Origin: Paulinella micropora | Lineage: Eukaryota; Cercozoa; Imbricatea; Euglyphida | NCBI GenBank assembly: GCA_009731375.1 | Contig: BJOX01000107.1 | Span: 687,169 to 751,168 of the forward strand | DNA: 64,000 nt | Direction: 5' to 3' | Shown here: positions 50,500 to 62,845 of the stretch, one piece after another | Layout: each line of letters opens with the position of its first letter | Numbering within the stretch: the stretch's first letter is position 1 | Made by a program: the position numbers and the translations under genes | The notes under the pieces: model-generated | What the model was told of the DNA's origin: nothing | Seen by the model: the letters and a program-made list of their open reading frames with translations, nothing else | The model's database searches: none

Positions 50500-51614
50500 G
50501 TGTTGCCCTGGAGCCAGATCTGCTGCAGCGCATAGATGAGATATCGACTATTGTCAGAAAAAAGGAGCTTCTGATTTCGTCAACCAAGGAAGTCTGTGGG
50601 TAAATTATTAACCCGATGCCCAGCTAAGCCGTGATGTTTGCACGGAAGGGACTGATACAGGCAATACCAAAGCTNNNNNNNNNNNNNNNNNNNNNNNNNN
50701 NNNNNNNNNNNNNNNNNNNNNNNNNNNNNNNNNNNNNNNNNNNNNNNNNNNNNNNNNNNNNNNNNNNNNNNNNNNNNNNNNNNNNNNNNNNNNNNNNNNN
50801 NNNNNNNNNNNNNNNNNNNNNNNNNNNNNNNNNNNNNNNNNNNNNNNNNNNNNNNNNNNNNNNNNNNNNNNNNNNNNNNNNNNNNNNNNNNNNNNNNNNN
50901 NNNNNNNNNNNNNNNNNNNNNNNNNNNNNNNNNNNNNNNNNNNNNNNNNNNNNNNNNNNNNNNNNNNNNNNNNNNNNNNNNNNNNNNNNNNNNNNNNNNN
51001 NNNNNNNNNNNNNNNNNNNNNNNNNNNNNNNNNNNNNNNNNNNNNNNNNNNNNNNNNNNNNNNNNNNNNNNNNNNNNNNNNNNNNNNNNNNNNNNNNNNN
51101 NNNNNNNNNNNNNNNNNNNNNNNNNNNNNNNNNNNNNNNNNNNNNNNNNNNNNNNNNNNNNNNNNNNNNNNNNNNNNNNNNNNNNNNNNNNNNNNNNNNN
51201 NNNNNNNNNNNNNNNNNNNNNNNNNNNNNNNNNNNNNNNNNNNNNNNNNNNNNNNNNNNNNNNNNNNNNNNNNNNNNNNNNNNNNNNNNNNNNNNNNNNN
51301 NNNNNNNNNNNNNNNNNNNNNNNNNNNNNNNNNNNNNNNNNNNNNNNNNNNNNNNNNNNNNNNNNNNNNNNNNNNNNNNNNNNNNNNNNNNNNNNNNNNN
51401 NNNNNNNNNNNNNNNNNNNNNNNNNNNNNNNNNNNNNNNNNNNNNNNNNNNNNNNNNNNNNNNNNNNNNNNNNNNNNNNNNNNNNNNNNNNNNTAAAGTA
51501 TTGACCCGATGCCCAGCTAAGCCGTGATGTTTGCACGGAAGGGACTGATACAGGCGATACCAAAGCTCCCTAGTACCAGGCGGGGCCAGGGCTCGTTCCA
51601 TAAGCGCCCCTTGC

Positions 51615-51620
<6 letters not shown>
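50500..51620. repeat. dispersed 546-bp repeat copies around an 819-N gap
   Basis: Before the gap (about 50545-50674) and after it (51494-51616) the sequence matches the minus orientation of the satellite at 57.6-58.7 kb (CAGAAAAAAGGAGCTTCTG, CCGTGATGTTTGCACGG). The gap therefore probably hides one or more further copies. Confidence 0.8.
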
Positions 51621-51658
<38 letters not shown>

Positions 51659-51770
51659 GAGATGTCGCAAAGGAATGTAGTCCTTGCAAAGGAACGCAGT
51701 TTCACATCAAACAGTAATTTGTGTACTGTGCATGTGTCCGGGATGGGAATCACGGGTAGACTGTGTTCTG

Positions 51771-51803
<33 letters not shown>

Positions 51804-51816
51804 GATAAATAGATAA

Positions 51817-51850
<34 letters not shown>

Positions 51851-52060
51851 TGATAGATAGATAGATAGATAGGTAGATGGACAGGTAGAAAAGATTAGAT
51901 AGATAGAGATAGCAGATGGATAGATTAGAAAGTAGATAGAGATAGCAGATGGATAGATTAGAAAGTAGATAGAGATAGAGATAGATAGATAGATAGATAT
52001 ATAGATATCTAGATAGATAGATAGATAGATAGATAGATGGAAGAAGCGCATTGGAAGGTA
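51615..52060. repeat. GATA microsatellites with a short unique spacer
   Basis: GATA tracts to 52040, with a unique AATGTAGTCCTTGCAAAGGAACGC spacer segment at about 51675 that also occurs at about 63570 near 64 kb. Confidence 0.9.
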
Positions 52061-52093
52061 CATAGATACCAAGAGATCTGTAAGACCAGTCTA

Positions 52094-52305
52094 AGAATTC
52101 CGGCCACCCCAACTTCCGGTCACTTTGACTGTGGCCCCTCGTTTTTCACCGTAACAACGACTGTCTACGAAAGTTGGGACATGAAAAAAAAAAATCAGCA
52201 AAAATTCCCCGTTTTTCGCGGGTGGCCGGCCGGAAGCTTTTTTTTTGAGGGTTTTCAACAAATGACCGCTTCTTGCGACCAATTTGTTGGTGGCCGGAAT
52301 ACTTA
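52094..52305. repeat. short interspersed repeat with CCGGCCACC inverted ends
   Basis: Starts AATTCCGGCCACCCC and ends GGTGGCCGGAATACTT, an inverted pair of about 14 bp about 210 bp apart. Internal copies of GGCCGG occur. It resembles the TTCGGCCA-ended repeats at 56508-56698 and 61356-61533, so it may be a divergent member of one MITE-like family. Confidence 0.55.
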
Positions 52306-52424
52306 GACAAACTTTAGGTCTGACCTCAAGCTCACTCTCTGCCAAGTCATCCACCGTGCTCTCTCCCGTGAGGGGGGAAACAGCGACAGCAGCAGCAGCA
52401 ACACTTGGTTTTTGCTTCTTCACC

Positions 52425-52432
52425 TATGTATG

Positions 52433-52466
<34 letters not shown>

Positions 52467-52496
52467 TGTATGTATGACTGTGGTGGCACCGGTGGC

Positions 52497-52557
<61 letters not shown>

Positions 52558-52710
52558 GACATTGACTCGGGGCAATGCTCGGAGGGTGTACTGCTTGTAC
52601 AGAGGCCATGGCTATAAATAAATAAATAAATAAATAAATGAATAAATAAATAGATAAATAAATAAATAAATAAACAAATAAATAAATAAATGAATAAATA
52701 AACAAATGAA

Positions 52711-52741
<31 letters not shown>

Positions 52742-52805
52742 AATAAATAAATAAATAAATAAATAAAAATAAATAAATAAATAAATGAATAAATGAATAA
52801 ATGAA

Positions 52806-52856
<51 letters not shown>

Positions 52857-52901
52857 ACAAACAAACAAACAAATAAACAAATAAATAAATAAATAAACAA
52901 A

Positions 52902-52940
<39 letters not shown>

Positions 52941-53046
52941 ACAAATAAATAAATAAGTAAGTAAATAAGTAAATAAATAAATAAATGAATAAATAAATAA
53001 AATAAATAAATAAATAAAAAAATAAATAAATAAATGAATAAATGAA

Positions 53047-53077
<31 letters not shown>

Positions 53078-53271
53078 ATGAATGAATGAATGAATAAATA
53101 AATAAATAAATAAAAATATATATATATATATATATAATATATAGTGTGTCTGTGTGTGTGTGTATGTATATATGACATTGACGCGGGGCAATGCTCGGAG
53201 TGTGTATTCCTTGTAAAGAGGCGTTTGCAGGAACTTGCTTGATGAGTGATCGCAGCCCGGCTCGGATCCAC

Positions 53272-53309
<38 letters not shown>

Positions 53310-53340
53310 ATGAGTGATCGCAGCCCGGCTCGGATCCACT

Positions 53341-53407
<67 letters not shown>
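52425..53407. repeat. ATGT, AT, AAAT and GA microsatellites with duplicated spacers
   Basis: (ATGT)n, (AT)n, a long (AAAT)n field 52615-53115, then GA tracts. The spacer GACATTGACNCGGGGCAATG occurs before and after the AAAT field (about 52558 and 53173). GCTTGATGAGTGATCGCAGC is present at 53237 and 53306, each followed by GA repeats. Confidence 0.95.
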
Positions 53408-54283
53408 NNNNNNNNNNNNNNNNNNNNNNNNNNNNNNNNNNNNNNNNNNNNNNNNNNNNNNNNNNNNNNNNNNNNNNNNNNNNNNNNNNNNNNNNNNNNN
53501 NNNNNNNNNNNNNNNNNNNNNNNNNNNNNNNNNNNNNNNNNNNNNNNNNNNNNNNNNNNNNNNNNNNNNNNNNNNNNNNNNNNNNNNNNNNNNNNNNNNN
53601 NNNNNNNNNNNNNNNNNNNNNNNNNNNNNNNNNNNNNNNNNNNNNNNNNNNNNNNNNNNNNNNNNNNNNNNNNNNNNNNNNNNNNNNNNNNNNNNNNNNN
53701 NNNNNNNNNNNNNNNNNNNNNNNNNNNNNNNNNNNNNNNNNNNNNNNNNNNNNNNNNNNNNNNNNNNNNNNNNNNNNNNNNNNNNNNNNNNNNNNNNNNN
53801 NNNNNNNNNNNNNNNNNNNNNNNNNNNNNNNNNNNNNNNNNNNNNNNNNNNNNNNNNNNNNNNNNNNNNNNNNNNNNNNNNNNNNNNNNNNNNNNNNNNN
53901 NNNNNNNNNNNNNNNNNNNNNNNNNNNNNNNNNNNNNNNNNNNNNNNNNNNNNNNNNNNNNNNNNNNNNNNNNNNNNNNNNNNNNNNNNNNNNNNNNNNN
54001 NNNNNNNNNNNNNNNNNNNNNNNNNNNNNNNNNNNNNNNNNNNNNNNNNNNNNNNNNNNNNNNNNNNNNNNNNNNNNNNNNNNNNNNNNNNNNNNNNNNN
54101 NNNNNNNNNNNNNNNNNNNNNNNNNNNNNNNNNNNNNNNNNNNNNNNNNNNNNNNNNNNNNNNNNNNNNNNNNNNNNNNNNNNNNNNNNNNNNNNNNNNN
54201 NNNNNNNNNNNNNNNNNNNNNNNNNNNNNNNNNNNNNNNNNNNNNNNNNNNNNNNNNNNNNNNNNNNNNNNNNNNNNNNNNNN
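53408..54283. other. assembly gap inside a GA tract (876 N)
   Basis: GA repeats lie on both sides of the N run. Confidence 0.99.
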
Positions 54284-54319
54284 GAGAGAGAGAGAGAGAG
54301 AGAGCGCGAGAGAGGGAGG

Positions 54320-54360
<41 letters not shown>

Positions 54361-54607
54361 CGTATGTATGTATGTATGTATGTATGTATGTATGTATGTA
54401 TGTATGTATGTATGTATGTGTATGTATGCATGTGTTTGTATGTATGTATGTATGTATGTATGTATGTATGTGTGTGTGTGTGGGAACCTGTATGGGTGGT
54501 TATCGTCCTGATCTTTATCTTTCTCCTCTTCTTCTTCTTCTTCTTCCTCCTCCTCCTCCACCTGCCGATTACCTGCGGTATAACCCAATAGGTAGGTAGT
54601 ATATAAT

Positions 54608-54651
<44 letters not shown>

Positions 54652-54705
54652 GTAGGTACTAGGTAGGTAGTAGATAATATAGATAGATACATATATATAT
54701 ATATT

Positions 54706-54745
<40 letters not shown>

Positions 54746-54749
54746 TGAT

Positions 54750-54790
<41 letters not shown>

Positions 54791-54905
54791 GAAGACAGGC
54801 GGCTTGTAGGCTTTGGATGTGGTTAGTGGCGACGTGGCATATCGGGATATACATACATACATACATACACACACACATACATACATACATACATACATAC
54901 ACACA
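54284..54905. repeat. GA, ATGT and GATA microsatellites
   Basis: GA to 54358, ATGT to 54480, GATA/GGTA tracts from 54590 to 54790 and CATA tracts from 54850. Between 54484 and 54590 an acidic-coding segment (minus strand GYTAGNRQVEEEE) may be an exon remnant. Confidence 0.9.
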
Positions 54906-54922
54906 TACACACATACCAGTAG

Positions 54923-54991
54923 ATCGAGGTCGACGAGGAGGTCTGGGAGGGAAATCAGGACGCACTGCTGTACTACTCACTAATACCTTGA
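54923..54991 (+). CDS. possible terminal exon ending ...NQDALLYYSLIP
   Basis: After an acceptor-like CCAGTAG the plus frame reads IEVDEEVWEGNQDALLYYSLIP, then TGA. Protein-like and isolated among CATA repeats, in the style of the other exon islands here. The family is unknown. Confidence 0.25.
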   Translation: MEVDEEVWEGNQDALLYYSLIP

Positions 54992-54994
54992 CAT

Positions 54995-55148
54995 GCATTC
55001 ATACACATGTACGTACATATATGCAAACGGGACATAGCCATCACCTTCCACATTTCAGTACATAGATACGTACACACATAGATATGGTCGAGAGAGAGAG
55101 AGAGAGAGAGAGAGATACATACATACATACATATATATGTATATGTAC

Positions 55149-55191
<43 letters not shown>

Positions 55192-55298
55192 CCAGAACGA
55201 GACAACAGTACTTGCTAACAACTTTACATACATACATACACATATACGTATATATATACAAACATACAACATATTTACATCTATACATACATGCGGTC

Positions 55299-55344
<46 letters not shown>

Positions 55345-55411
55345 AGAACGTGCAGTATGTATGTATGTATGTATGTATGTATGCATGCATGCAGTTATGT
55401 ATGTATGCAGT

Positions 55412-55470
<59 letters not shown>

Positions 55471-55812
55471 GTATGTATGTATGTACTCGCCAAGACCTAA
55501 ATAACAAACATACATACATACATACATACATACATACATACATACATACATACATAACAAACATACAAACACAAGAATACAAACATACATATACGTAGAC
55601 ATATACATACATACATACATACATACATACATACATACATAAATAACAAACATACAAACACAAGAATACAAACATACATACGTAGACATATACATACATA
55701 CATACATAGATACATAACATACATAACATACATACATACATACATACATACCTACCTACCTACCTACCTACCTACCTACCTACATACATACATACATACA
55801 TACATACATACA

Positions 55813-55843
<31 letters not shown>

Positions 55844-56222
55844 CATACATACATGCATGCATGCTTGCATGCATCCATGCATACATACATACATACATTA
55901 CATTACATTACATTACATTACATACATACATACATACATACACACATACACACATACATACATACATACATACATACATAGATACATACATACATATATA
56001 CATACATACATACATACATACATACATACATACATACATACATGCATGCATACATGCATACATACATACATACATACATACATACATACATACATACATG
56101 CATACACACATACATACATACATACATACATACACACATACATACATACATACATACATACATACACACACACACATACATACATACATACATACATACA
56201 TACATACATACATACATACATA
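54995..56222. repeat. CATA / ATGT / GA microsatellite field
   Basis: Mixed GA, ATGT and CATA tracts with CCTA and CATG variants. From 55560 a segment of about 115 bp (AACAAACATACAAACACAAG) is duplicated in tandem. No gene is supported. Confidence 0.95.
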
Positions 56223-56223
56223 C

Positions 56224-56340
56224 CTTCAACACAGCCGCCCTATCTGAGTGCGTAACGTCCGCTGCTCGCCCGGCCGGCGCGGTGTACGCAAAATTCGCCG
56301 TATTTGCGGCCGATTTCGCGAAATTTTTGTCCGGGCCGGC
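56224..56340 (-). CDS. possible exon with perfect donor before ATGT repeats
   Basis: On the minus strand the frame GPDKNFAKSAANTANFAY...HSDRAAVLK is open. It ends at AAG|GTATGT, after which the (GTAT)n microsatellite begins. GC-rich composition contrasts with its surroundings. No acceptor is clear and no family is recognised. Confidence 0.25.
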
Positions 56341-56507
56341 CGAGGGGAGGAGGGAGAGGGATAGGTAGGAAGGTAAGCGTGTAGTAAGAGAGAAAAATTG
56401 TGCACACCATTCTTCACAACGCTCTAAGCCTGTATATGTAGATGTATATGAATAAATATACATATTATAACTGCATGCATGCAGACATATGTAATATATA
56501 TTAAGGA

Positions 56508-56698
56508 ATAGCGAAAAATTTCGGCCACCACACCTTTCGGCCAACCGTAAATGCGGGGAATATGGGCTAAACTTTTTATTTGTGGACAACAAATGTAACG
56601 TAATTACCGGCTGGCCGAAATTCTTCACAACTTTGAATAACAAATGTACCGTCATAACGGGATAATTTGTTTTGGCCGATTTTTTTTTTCACTATTGC
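56508..56698. repeat. TTCGGCCA-ended short interspersed repeat, copy 1
   Basis: About 190 bp starting AAAAATTTCGGCCACC and ending TTTGGCCGATTTTTT. Its interior includes GGGCTAAACTTTTTATTTG and ACCGGCTGGCCGAAATTC. A second copy, about 85-90 percent similar by eye, lies at 61356-61533. No coding capacity; MITE-like. Confidence 0.75.
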
Positions 56699-56714
56699 TT
56701 ATATGCAAACAGCA

Positions 56715-56739
56715 AAGCGAGAGAGAGAGAGAGAGAGAG

Positions 56740-56783
<44 letters not shown>

Positions 56784-56821
56784 CGTTGGTAAGGCGGTGT
56801 GGTATATATATATATATGTAC

Positions 56822-56856
<35 letters not shown>

Positions 56857-56896
56857 TGACAAAGATACATAGGGATTGCATGCATACATAGATACG

Positions 56897-56937
<41 letters not shown>

Positions 56938-57001
56938 GGATAGATAGATACATACATACATACCCACATATAGACAAATACACACATACCTGCAATGAGC
57001 A

Positions 57002-57073
<72 letters not shown>

Positions 57074-57075
57074 AT
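56715..57075. repeat. GA, GATA, AT and TATC microsatellites
   Basis: Simple repeats with little unique sequence; no gene. Confidence 0.95.
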
Positions 57076-57082
57076 CTTTTAT

Positions 57083-58688
57083 CACTTACTCCACGGTGTG
57101 AACCAAGGCCACTTGAGGCGTCACTGACCCTCCCTTGGGCTTGGTTTTTTGAAATGGGTGCCATCTGTCGACAGACAGAGAATTAGGGGATGGTGTGGGT
57201 GTGCTGGGCCCGTGGTGGGGTGCCTTATGTGTGCCTAGCCATACGCCTATAAGTCACATGCCGAAATAGCGACGGGAAGCACAATCCTGTNNNNNNNNNN
57301 NNNNNNNNNNNNNNNNNNNNNNNNNNNNNNNNNNNNNNNNNNNNNNNNNNNNNNNNNNNNNNNNNNNNNNNNNNNNNNNNNNNNNNNNNNNNNNNNNNNN
57401 NNNNNNNNNNNNNNNNNNNNNNNNNNNNNNNNNNNNNNNNNNNNNNNNNNNNNNNNNNNNNNNNNNNNNNNNNNNNNNNNNNNNNNNNNNNNNNNNNNNN
57501 NNNNNNNNNNNNNNNNNNNNNNNNNNNNNNNNNNNNAGACTTCCTGGTTGACGAAATCAGAAGCTCCTTTTTTCTGACATTAGTCGATATTTCATCAGTT
57601 GATCTTATCACTTACTCTACGGAATGAACCAAGGCCACTTGAGGTGTCACTGACCCTCCCTTGGGCTTGATTTTTTGAAATGGGTGCCATCTGTCGACAG
57701 ACAGAGAATTAGGGGATGGTGTGGGTGTGCTGGGCCCGTGGTGGGGTGCCTTATGTGTGCCTAGCCATACGCCTATAAGTCACATGCCGAAATAGCGACG
57801 GGAAGCACAATCCTGTTCCCTCAGGGTGCCCTTTCTCGCTTGTTGAGCCCGGAATAAAACCCACAGTGCTCTGTCGGTTTATACTAGACTGTCGAACAGT
57901 CTCGAAACTCCATCTGCTTACTGGGCCCTCTGTAATGGAGGTGGGAGCTCGTTCTGCAAGGGGCGCTTTATGGAACGAGCCCTGGCCCCGCCTGGTACTA
58001 GGGAGCTTTGGTATTGCCTGTATCAGTCCCTTCCATGCAAACATCACGGCTTAGCTGGCCATCGGGTTAATACTTTACCCACAGACTTCCTGGTTGACGA
58101 AATCAGAAGCTCCTTTTTTCTGACAATAGTCGATATTTCATCAGTTGATCTTATCACTTACTCTACGGAATGAACCAAGGCCACTTGAGGTGTCACTGAC
58201 CCTCTCTTGGGCTTGATTTTTTGAAATGGGTGCCATCTGTCGACAGACAGAGAATTAGGGGATGGTGTGGGTGTGCTGGGCCCGTGGTGGGGTGCCTTAT
58301 GTGTGCCTAGCCATACGCCTATAAGTCACATGCCGAAATAGCGACGGGAAGCACAATCCTGTTCCCTCAGGGTGCCCTTTCTCGCTTGTTGAGCCCGGAA
58401 TAAAACCCACAGTGCTCTGTCGGTTTATACTAGACTGACGAACAGTCTCGAAACTCCATCTGCTTACTGGGCCCTCTGTAATGGAGGTGGGAGCTCGTTC
58501 TGCAAGGGGCGCTTTATGGAACGAGCCCTGGCCCCGCCTGGTACTAGGAAGCTTTGGTATTGCCTGTATCAGTCCCTTCCATGCAAACATCACGGCTTAG
58601 CTGGGCATCGGGTTAATACTTTACCCACAGACTTCCTGGTTGACGAAATCAGAAGCTCCTTTTTTCTGACATTAGTCGATATTTCATC
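57083..58688. repeat. 546-bp tandem satellite (2-3 copies) with a 98-codon frame
   Basis: Units start TCACTTACTCTACGGAATG. Full units are 57608-58153 and 58154-58688 (the last truncated by a TACC/TATC microsatellite). A partial unit at 57083-57290 is cut by a gap. On the minus strand both units keep a frame beginning MFAWKGLIQAIPKLPS and ending RHVTYRRMARHT. The two encode identical peptides, but the units are too similar to show selection. Partial copies lie at 50.5, 51.5 and 63.8 kb, usually abutting GATA tracts. Confidence 0.9.
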
Positions 58689-59100
<412 letters not shown>

Positions 59101-59104
59101 CCGC

Positions 59105-59745
59105 CGGTAGGTAGAGTGACGCAGCGCCGTGGCTCTGTATGTGTGTATGTATCTATGTATGTAGGTAGGTAGGTAGGTAGGTAGGTAGGTATGTAGGTAG
59201 GTAGATAGAGTGAGGCAGCGCCGTGGCACTGTATGTATGTATGTATGTATGTATGTATGTATGTAGGTATGTAGGTAGGTAGGTAGTATGTATGTAGGTA
59301 GGTAGGTAGGTAGGTAGAGTGAGGCAGCGCCATGGCACTGTATGTGTGTATGTATGTATGTATGTATGTAGGTAGGTAGGTATAGGTAGGTAGGTAGGTA
59401 GGTAGGTAGAGTGAGGCAGCGCCGTGGCACTGTATGTATGTATGTATGTATGTATGCACGTATGTATGTATGTATGTATGTATGTAGGTAGGTAGGTAGG
59501 TAGGTAGATTGAGGCAGCGCCGTGGCACTGTATGTGTGTATGTATGTATTTATGTATGTATGTATGTATGTATGTAGGTAGGTAGGTAGGTAGGTAGAGT
59601 GAGGCAGCGCCATGGCACTGTATGTATGTATGTATGTATGTATGCATGTATGTATGTATGTATGTATCTATATGTGTATGTATGTATGTAGGTAGGCAGG
59701 TAGGTAGGTAGGTAGGTAGGTAGAGTGAGGCAGCGCCGTGGCTCT
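59105..59745. repeat. composite minisatellite with AGGCAGCGCCGTGGC core
   Basis: The core GAGTGAGGCAGCGCCGTGGC (or CATGGC) recurs at about 59113, 59208, 59318, 59409, 59506, 59598 and 59724. It is followed each time by (TGTA)n then (GGTA)n. Units are about 90-125 bp. Confidence 0.92.
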
Positions 59746-59828
59746 GTATGTGTGTATGTATGTATGTATGTATGTATGTATGTATGTGTATGTGTATATG
59801 TATGTATGTATTTATGCATGTATGTATG

Positions 59829-59862
<34 letters not shown>

Positions 59863-60566
59863 TGTATGCATGGATACATGTATGTATGTATGTATGTATG
59901 CATGTATGTATGTATGTATGTATGCATGTATGTATGTATGTATGTATGTATATATCTATGTATCTATGCATGTATGCATGCATGTATGTATGTGTGAGTG
60001 CATGTATGTATGTCTGTATGTATCTATGTATCTATGCATGTATGCATGCATGTATGTATGTGTGAGTGCATGTATGTATGTATGTATGTATGTATGTATA
60101 CCCGAGTAGTTTTGTATGTATGTATCCATCCCTTCCCACGCATGCACACATACATACATACATACATATGTATGTTCACCCGATTTGATTTGCAAGCCAA
60201 CGGAGGCCTGACCCTTCCCATGCCTACATACATACATACATACATACGTACATACATACATACATATATGCATGCATGCATGCATGCATACATACATACA
60301 TACATACATGCATGCATGCATGCATGCATGCATGCATGCATACATACATAAATACATACATAACATAAGATAACATAACATAACATAAACATAACATAAA
60401 CATAACATAAACATAACATAACACAACACAACACAACATAACACAACACAACATAACATAACATAACATAACATAACATAACATAACATGACATAACATG
60501 ACATAACATGACATAATATAACATAACGTAACATAACATAACATAAAATAACATAAATACATACAT

Positions 60567-60599
<33 letters not shown>

Positions 60600-60715
60600 A
60601 CATACATACATACATACATACATGCATGCATACATGCATGCATACATACATACATACATATGTACATACATACATACATACATACATACATACACACATA
60701 CATACATACAAATAC
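59745..60715. repeat. ATGT, CATA and ACATA microsatellites
   Basis: ATGT tracts to 60095, a unique spacer at about 60095-60140 and 60175-60222, CATA/CATG tracts, a pentanucleotide ACATA field at 60360-60555, then CA and CATA tracts. Confidence 0.95.
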
Positions 60716-60927
60716 CTGCTTTAACCCACAGCTACAGCCGTCTATGCCACCCCCGGCCTGATTTCCTGCCTGCTGGTAGCAGTCTGAGCCACCACTGGTC
60801 CGATTTTCTGGCTGCTGGTGGTACTGGTGGCACTTGCGCCGGTTTTTTTTGTTCTTGTCGGACAACCCCTCTGCTGCGAACCTATGGGCTAGCATGGAGG
60901 AGAGAAAGGCCACAGCATTGCCAGCCG
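60716..60927 (-). CDS. RAB3GAP1: probable downstream exon of the Rab3GAP catalytic-subunit gene
   Basis: Acceptor CTGTCTAG lies before 60927 and donor AAGCAG|GTATTT at 60716/60715. The frame is AAGNAVAFLSSMLAHRFAAEGL, then a basic and Gly/Gln/Cys-rich stretch with internal repetition (CYQQAGNQAGGG). Phase 0 fits the end of the exon at 61040. After LLEQLC the family normally continues with an Ala-rich helix, which AAGNAVAFLSSML resembles. The second half is not family-like and may be lineage-specific. Confidence 0.45.
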
Positions 60928-61039
60928 CCTAGACAGATAGATTACTTGATAGATAGGTAGATAGGTAGATAGGTAGGTAAGGTAGGTAGGTAGGTAGGTA
61001 GGTAGGTAGGTAGGTAGGTAGGTAGGTAGATAGATAGAC

Positions 61040-61332
61040 CACATGGCACAATTGTTCAAGCAACAGGCCAGGCTCAACGGTCTCGAGCCAACTCAGCGTT
61101 TGTTCCAGCTGTCCCTCGGCGTCGAACAAGGGCGCTTGCAGGCTGGCAGGCATCTGCTCGGCCTTCTGCCACAGCGCCTGCCATAGGTTTCCCACGGTTC
61201 CTTCGGAAGCAGTGTGGTTGCTCGCTCCACCCATGCGGGACGAGACGGCGCCGGTTTCGGCCTGGACGTCCGCGGGTGAATGCCACAGCAGAAAGTCCCC
61301 AAACACACAGCCTGGATTCGCCGCCTTGAACG
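61040..61332 (-). CDS. RAB3GAP1: exon of Rab3 GTPase-activating protein catalytic subunit
   Basis: Acceptor CTCTCTCTCAG lies before 61332. The frame reads AFKAANPGCVFGDFLLWHSP, then an insert with GGASNHTASE, then LWQALWQKAEQMPASLQAP, LFDAEGQLEQTLSWLE and PGLLLEQLCHV. The AFKAANPGC...DFxxWHSPxD signature and the following W...A...P...Q..LFD...E..L..L pattern are characteristic of the Rab3GAP catalytic domain. With its regulatory partner this protein acts on Rab3 and Rab18 in membrane traffic and autophagy. A donor-like GTG|GTCTAT at 61040 opens a 112-nt GGTA/TACC-rich intron. Upstream exons are not in view or not recognised. Confidence 0.7.
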
Positions 61333-61355
61333 CTGAGAGAGAGGTAAGGTCGGGT

Positions 61356-61533
61356 GAAAAATTTCGGCCACCTCACCTTTCGGCCAGCCGTACATACAGG
61401 GAATTTGGGCTAAACTTTTATTTGTGAACAACAAATGTATCGTAATTACCGGCTGGCCGAAATTCTTCACAACTTTGAATACCAAATGTACCATATTACG
61501 GGATAATTTGTTCTGGCCGAAAATTTTGATTTT
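61356..61533. repeat. TTCGGCCA-ended short interspersed repeat, copy 2
   Basis: Starts AAAAATTTCGGCCACC and ends CTGGCCGAAAATTTTG. It is collinear with 56508-56698 and lies about 20 bp upstream of the Rab3GAP exon acceptor, so it is inside an intron. Confidence 0.75.
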
Positions 61534-61780
61534 TCCTTAGGTAGATAGGGGGAAAGATAGGAAAGAATGGTTGGGGAGATAGATAGATGCCTGTTTGATT
61601 TAATGAGCGCCGCAAGCACCTCTCACGCTATCAGATAGATACATAGGTAGGTACTAGCTAGGTAGTGTATGGAAAGCAGAGACTCACAAGCTCGACAGCT
61701 AGATAGATGTATGAATAATTAAATAAATTTTAGTTGGTATGTGCAATACATGCTTGGAATATGAGCTTTATGTGAAATAC
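61534..61780. other. unique sequence with short GATA tracts
   Basis: No gene, RNA or regulatory feature that I can support. Confidence 0.5.
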
Positions 61781-61873
61781 GGATGCTTGATGTATGTATG
61801 TATGTATGTATGTATGTATGTATGTATGTGTATGTATGTATGTGTATGAGGAATCCGTATGTATGTATGTATG

Positions 61874-61905
<32 letters not shown>

Positions 61906-61966
61906 TGTATGTATGATGGCTCGTTTAGGTTCACTATGACTAAGGACTCACAAAACTCGACAGCTA

Positions 61967-62048
<82 letters not shown>

Positions 62049-62076
62049 GTTATTGTTATTGTTATTGTTATTATTA

Positions 62077-62140
<64 letters not shown>

Positions 62141-62147
62141 GATTAAT
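61781..62147. repeat. ATGT and ATT microsatellites
   Basis: ATGT tracts at 61795-61915 and (ATT)n with TTGTTA variants from 61970 to 62140. Poly-Leu, poly-Asn and poly-Ile frames here are artefacts. Confidence 0.97.
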
Positions 62148-62300
62148 GGACACCGTGATAGCCCAGTGGTCAAGTTCTACCATCTGGGCCCTGTCGCCAG
62201 TTCGATTCCCGTCGGTGCCACCAGTATTTTCATTGAACATACCGCTCCGTCTGGACCAGTATTTTCATTGAACATACCGGCCCGTCTGGAAGTGTTGGAA
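62148..62300 (+). repeat. tRNA-related (SINE-like) segment with A and B boxes
   Basis: TAGCCCAGTGG (about 62159) fits the RNA polymerase III A box. AGTTCGATTCC (about 62199), 40 bases later, fits the B box, and GGTGCCACCA follows. A full cloverleaf cannot be formed: the acceptor and T stems mismatch. It is therefore a tRNA-derived repeat rather than a tRNA gene. After it a 37-bp unit, CCAGTATTTTCATTGAACAT plus CCG...CGTCTGG, occurs twice in tandem. Confidence 0.5.
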
Positions 62301-62414
62301 CTGCCCTTGCGGGGGTGTCATTAGAGCTTATCGTCAATTCTTCGTACTCCCCTCACGGGTGAGACGATGGAGGCGCATGTGCAGAAATGCATCAGCCATT
62401 GACAGAGAAGCACT

Positions 62415-62516
62415 ATTATTATGATTATGATTATGATTATGATTATGATTATGATTATTATGATTATGATTATTATTATTATGATTATTATGATTATGAT
62501 TATTATGATTATTATG

Positions 62517-62551
<35 letters not shown>

Positions 62552-62580
62552 CATCATCATCATCATCATCATCATCGTTA
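62415..62580. repeat. ATT/ATG trinucleotide microsatellite
   Basis: TTATGA hexamers, (TTA)n and (TCA)n in succession. Confidence 0.96.
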
Positions 62581-62586
62581 CCTGCC

Positions 62587-62653
62587 ATGTCAGACGACAG
62601 CGAGGCGGACTGCAAGCGAGCACGTTCACGAGCCCCAGACTCCCCTGTGTGGA

Positions 62654-62718
<65 letters not shown>

Positions 62719-62845
62719 ATAGGGGACTGCAAGCGAGCACGTTCACGAGCCCCAGACTCCCCTGTGTGGAAGAGAGAGAGAGAGCGAGAGAGAGAGAGAG
62801 ATAGACTGCAAGCGAGCACGTTCACGAGCCCCAGACTCCCCTGTG

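Noticed and set aside
52612-54588. Very long open frames of FIYL, SLSL or YIHT repeats across gaps
   Set aside because: They are translations of AAAT, GA and CATA repeats and of N runs.
62150-62223. A genuine tRNA gene
   Set aside because: A and B boxes are present but the acceptor and T stems do not pair and the spacing to the acceptor is wrong; called tRNA-derived repeat instead.
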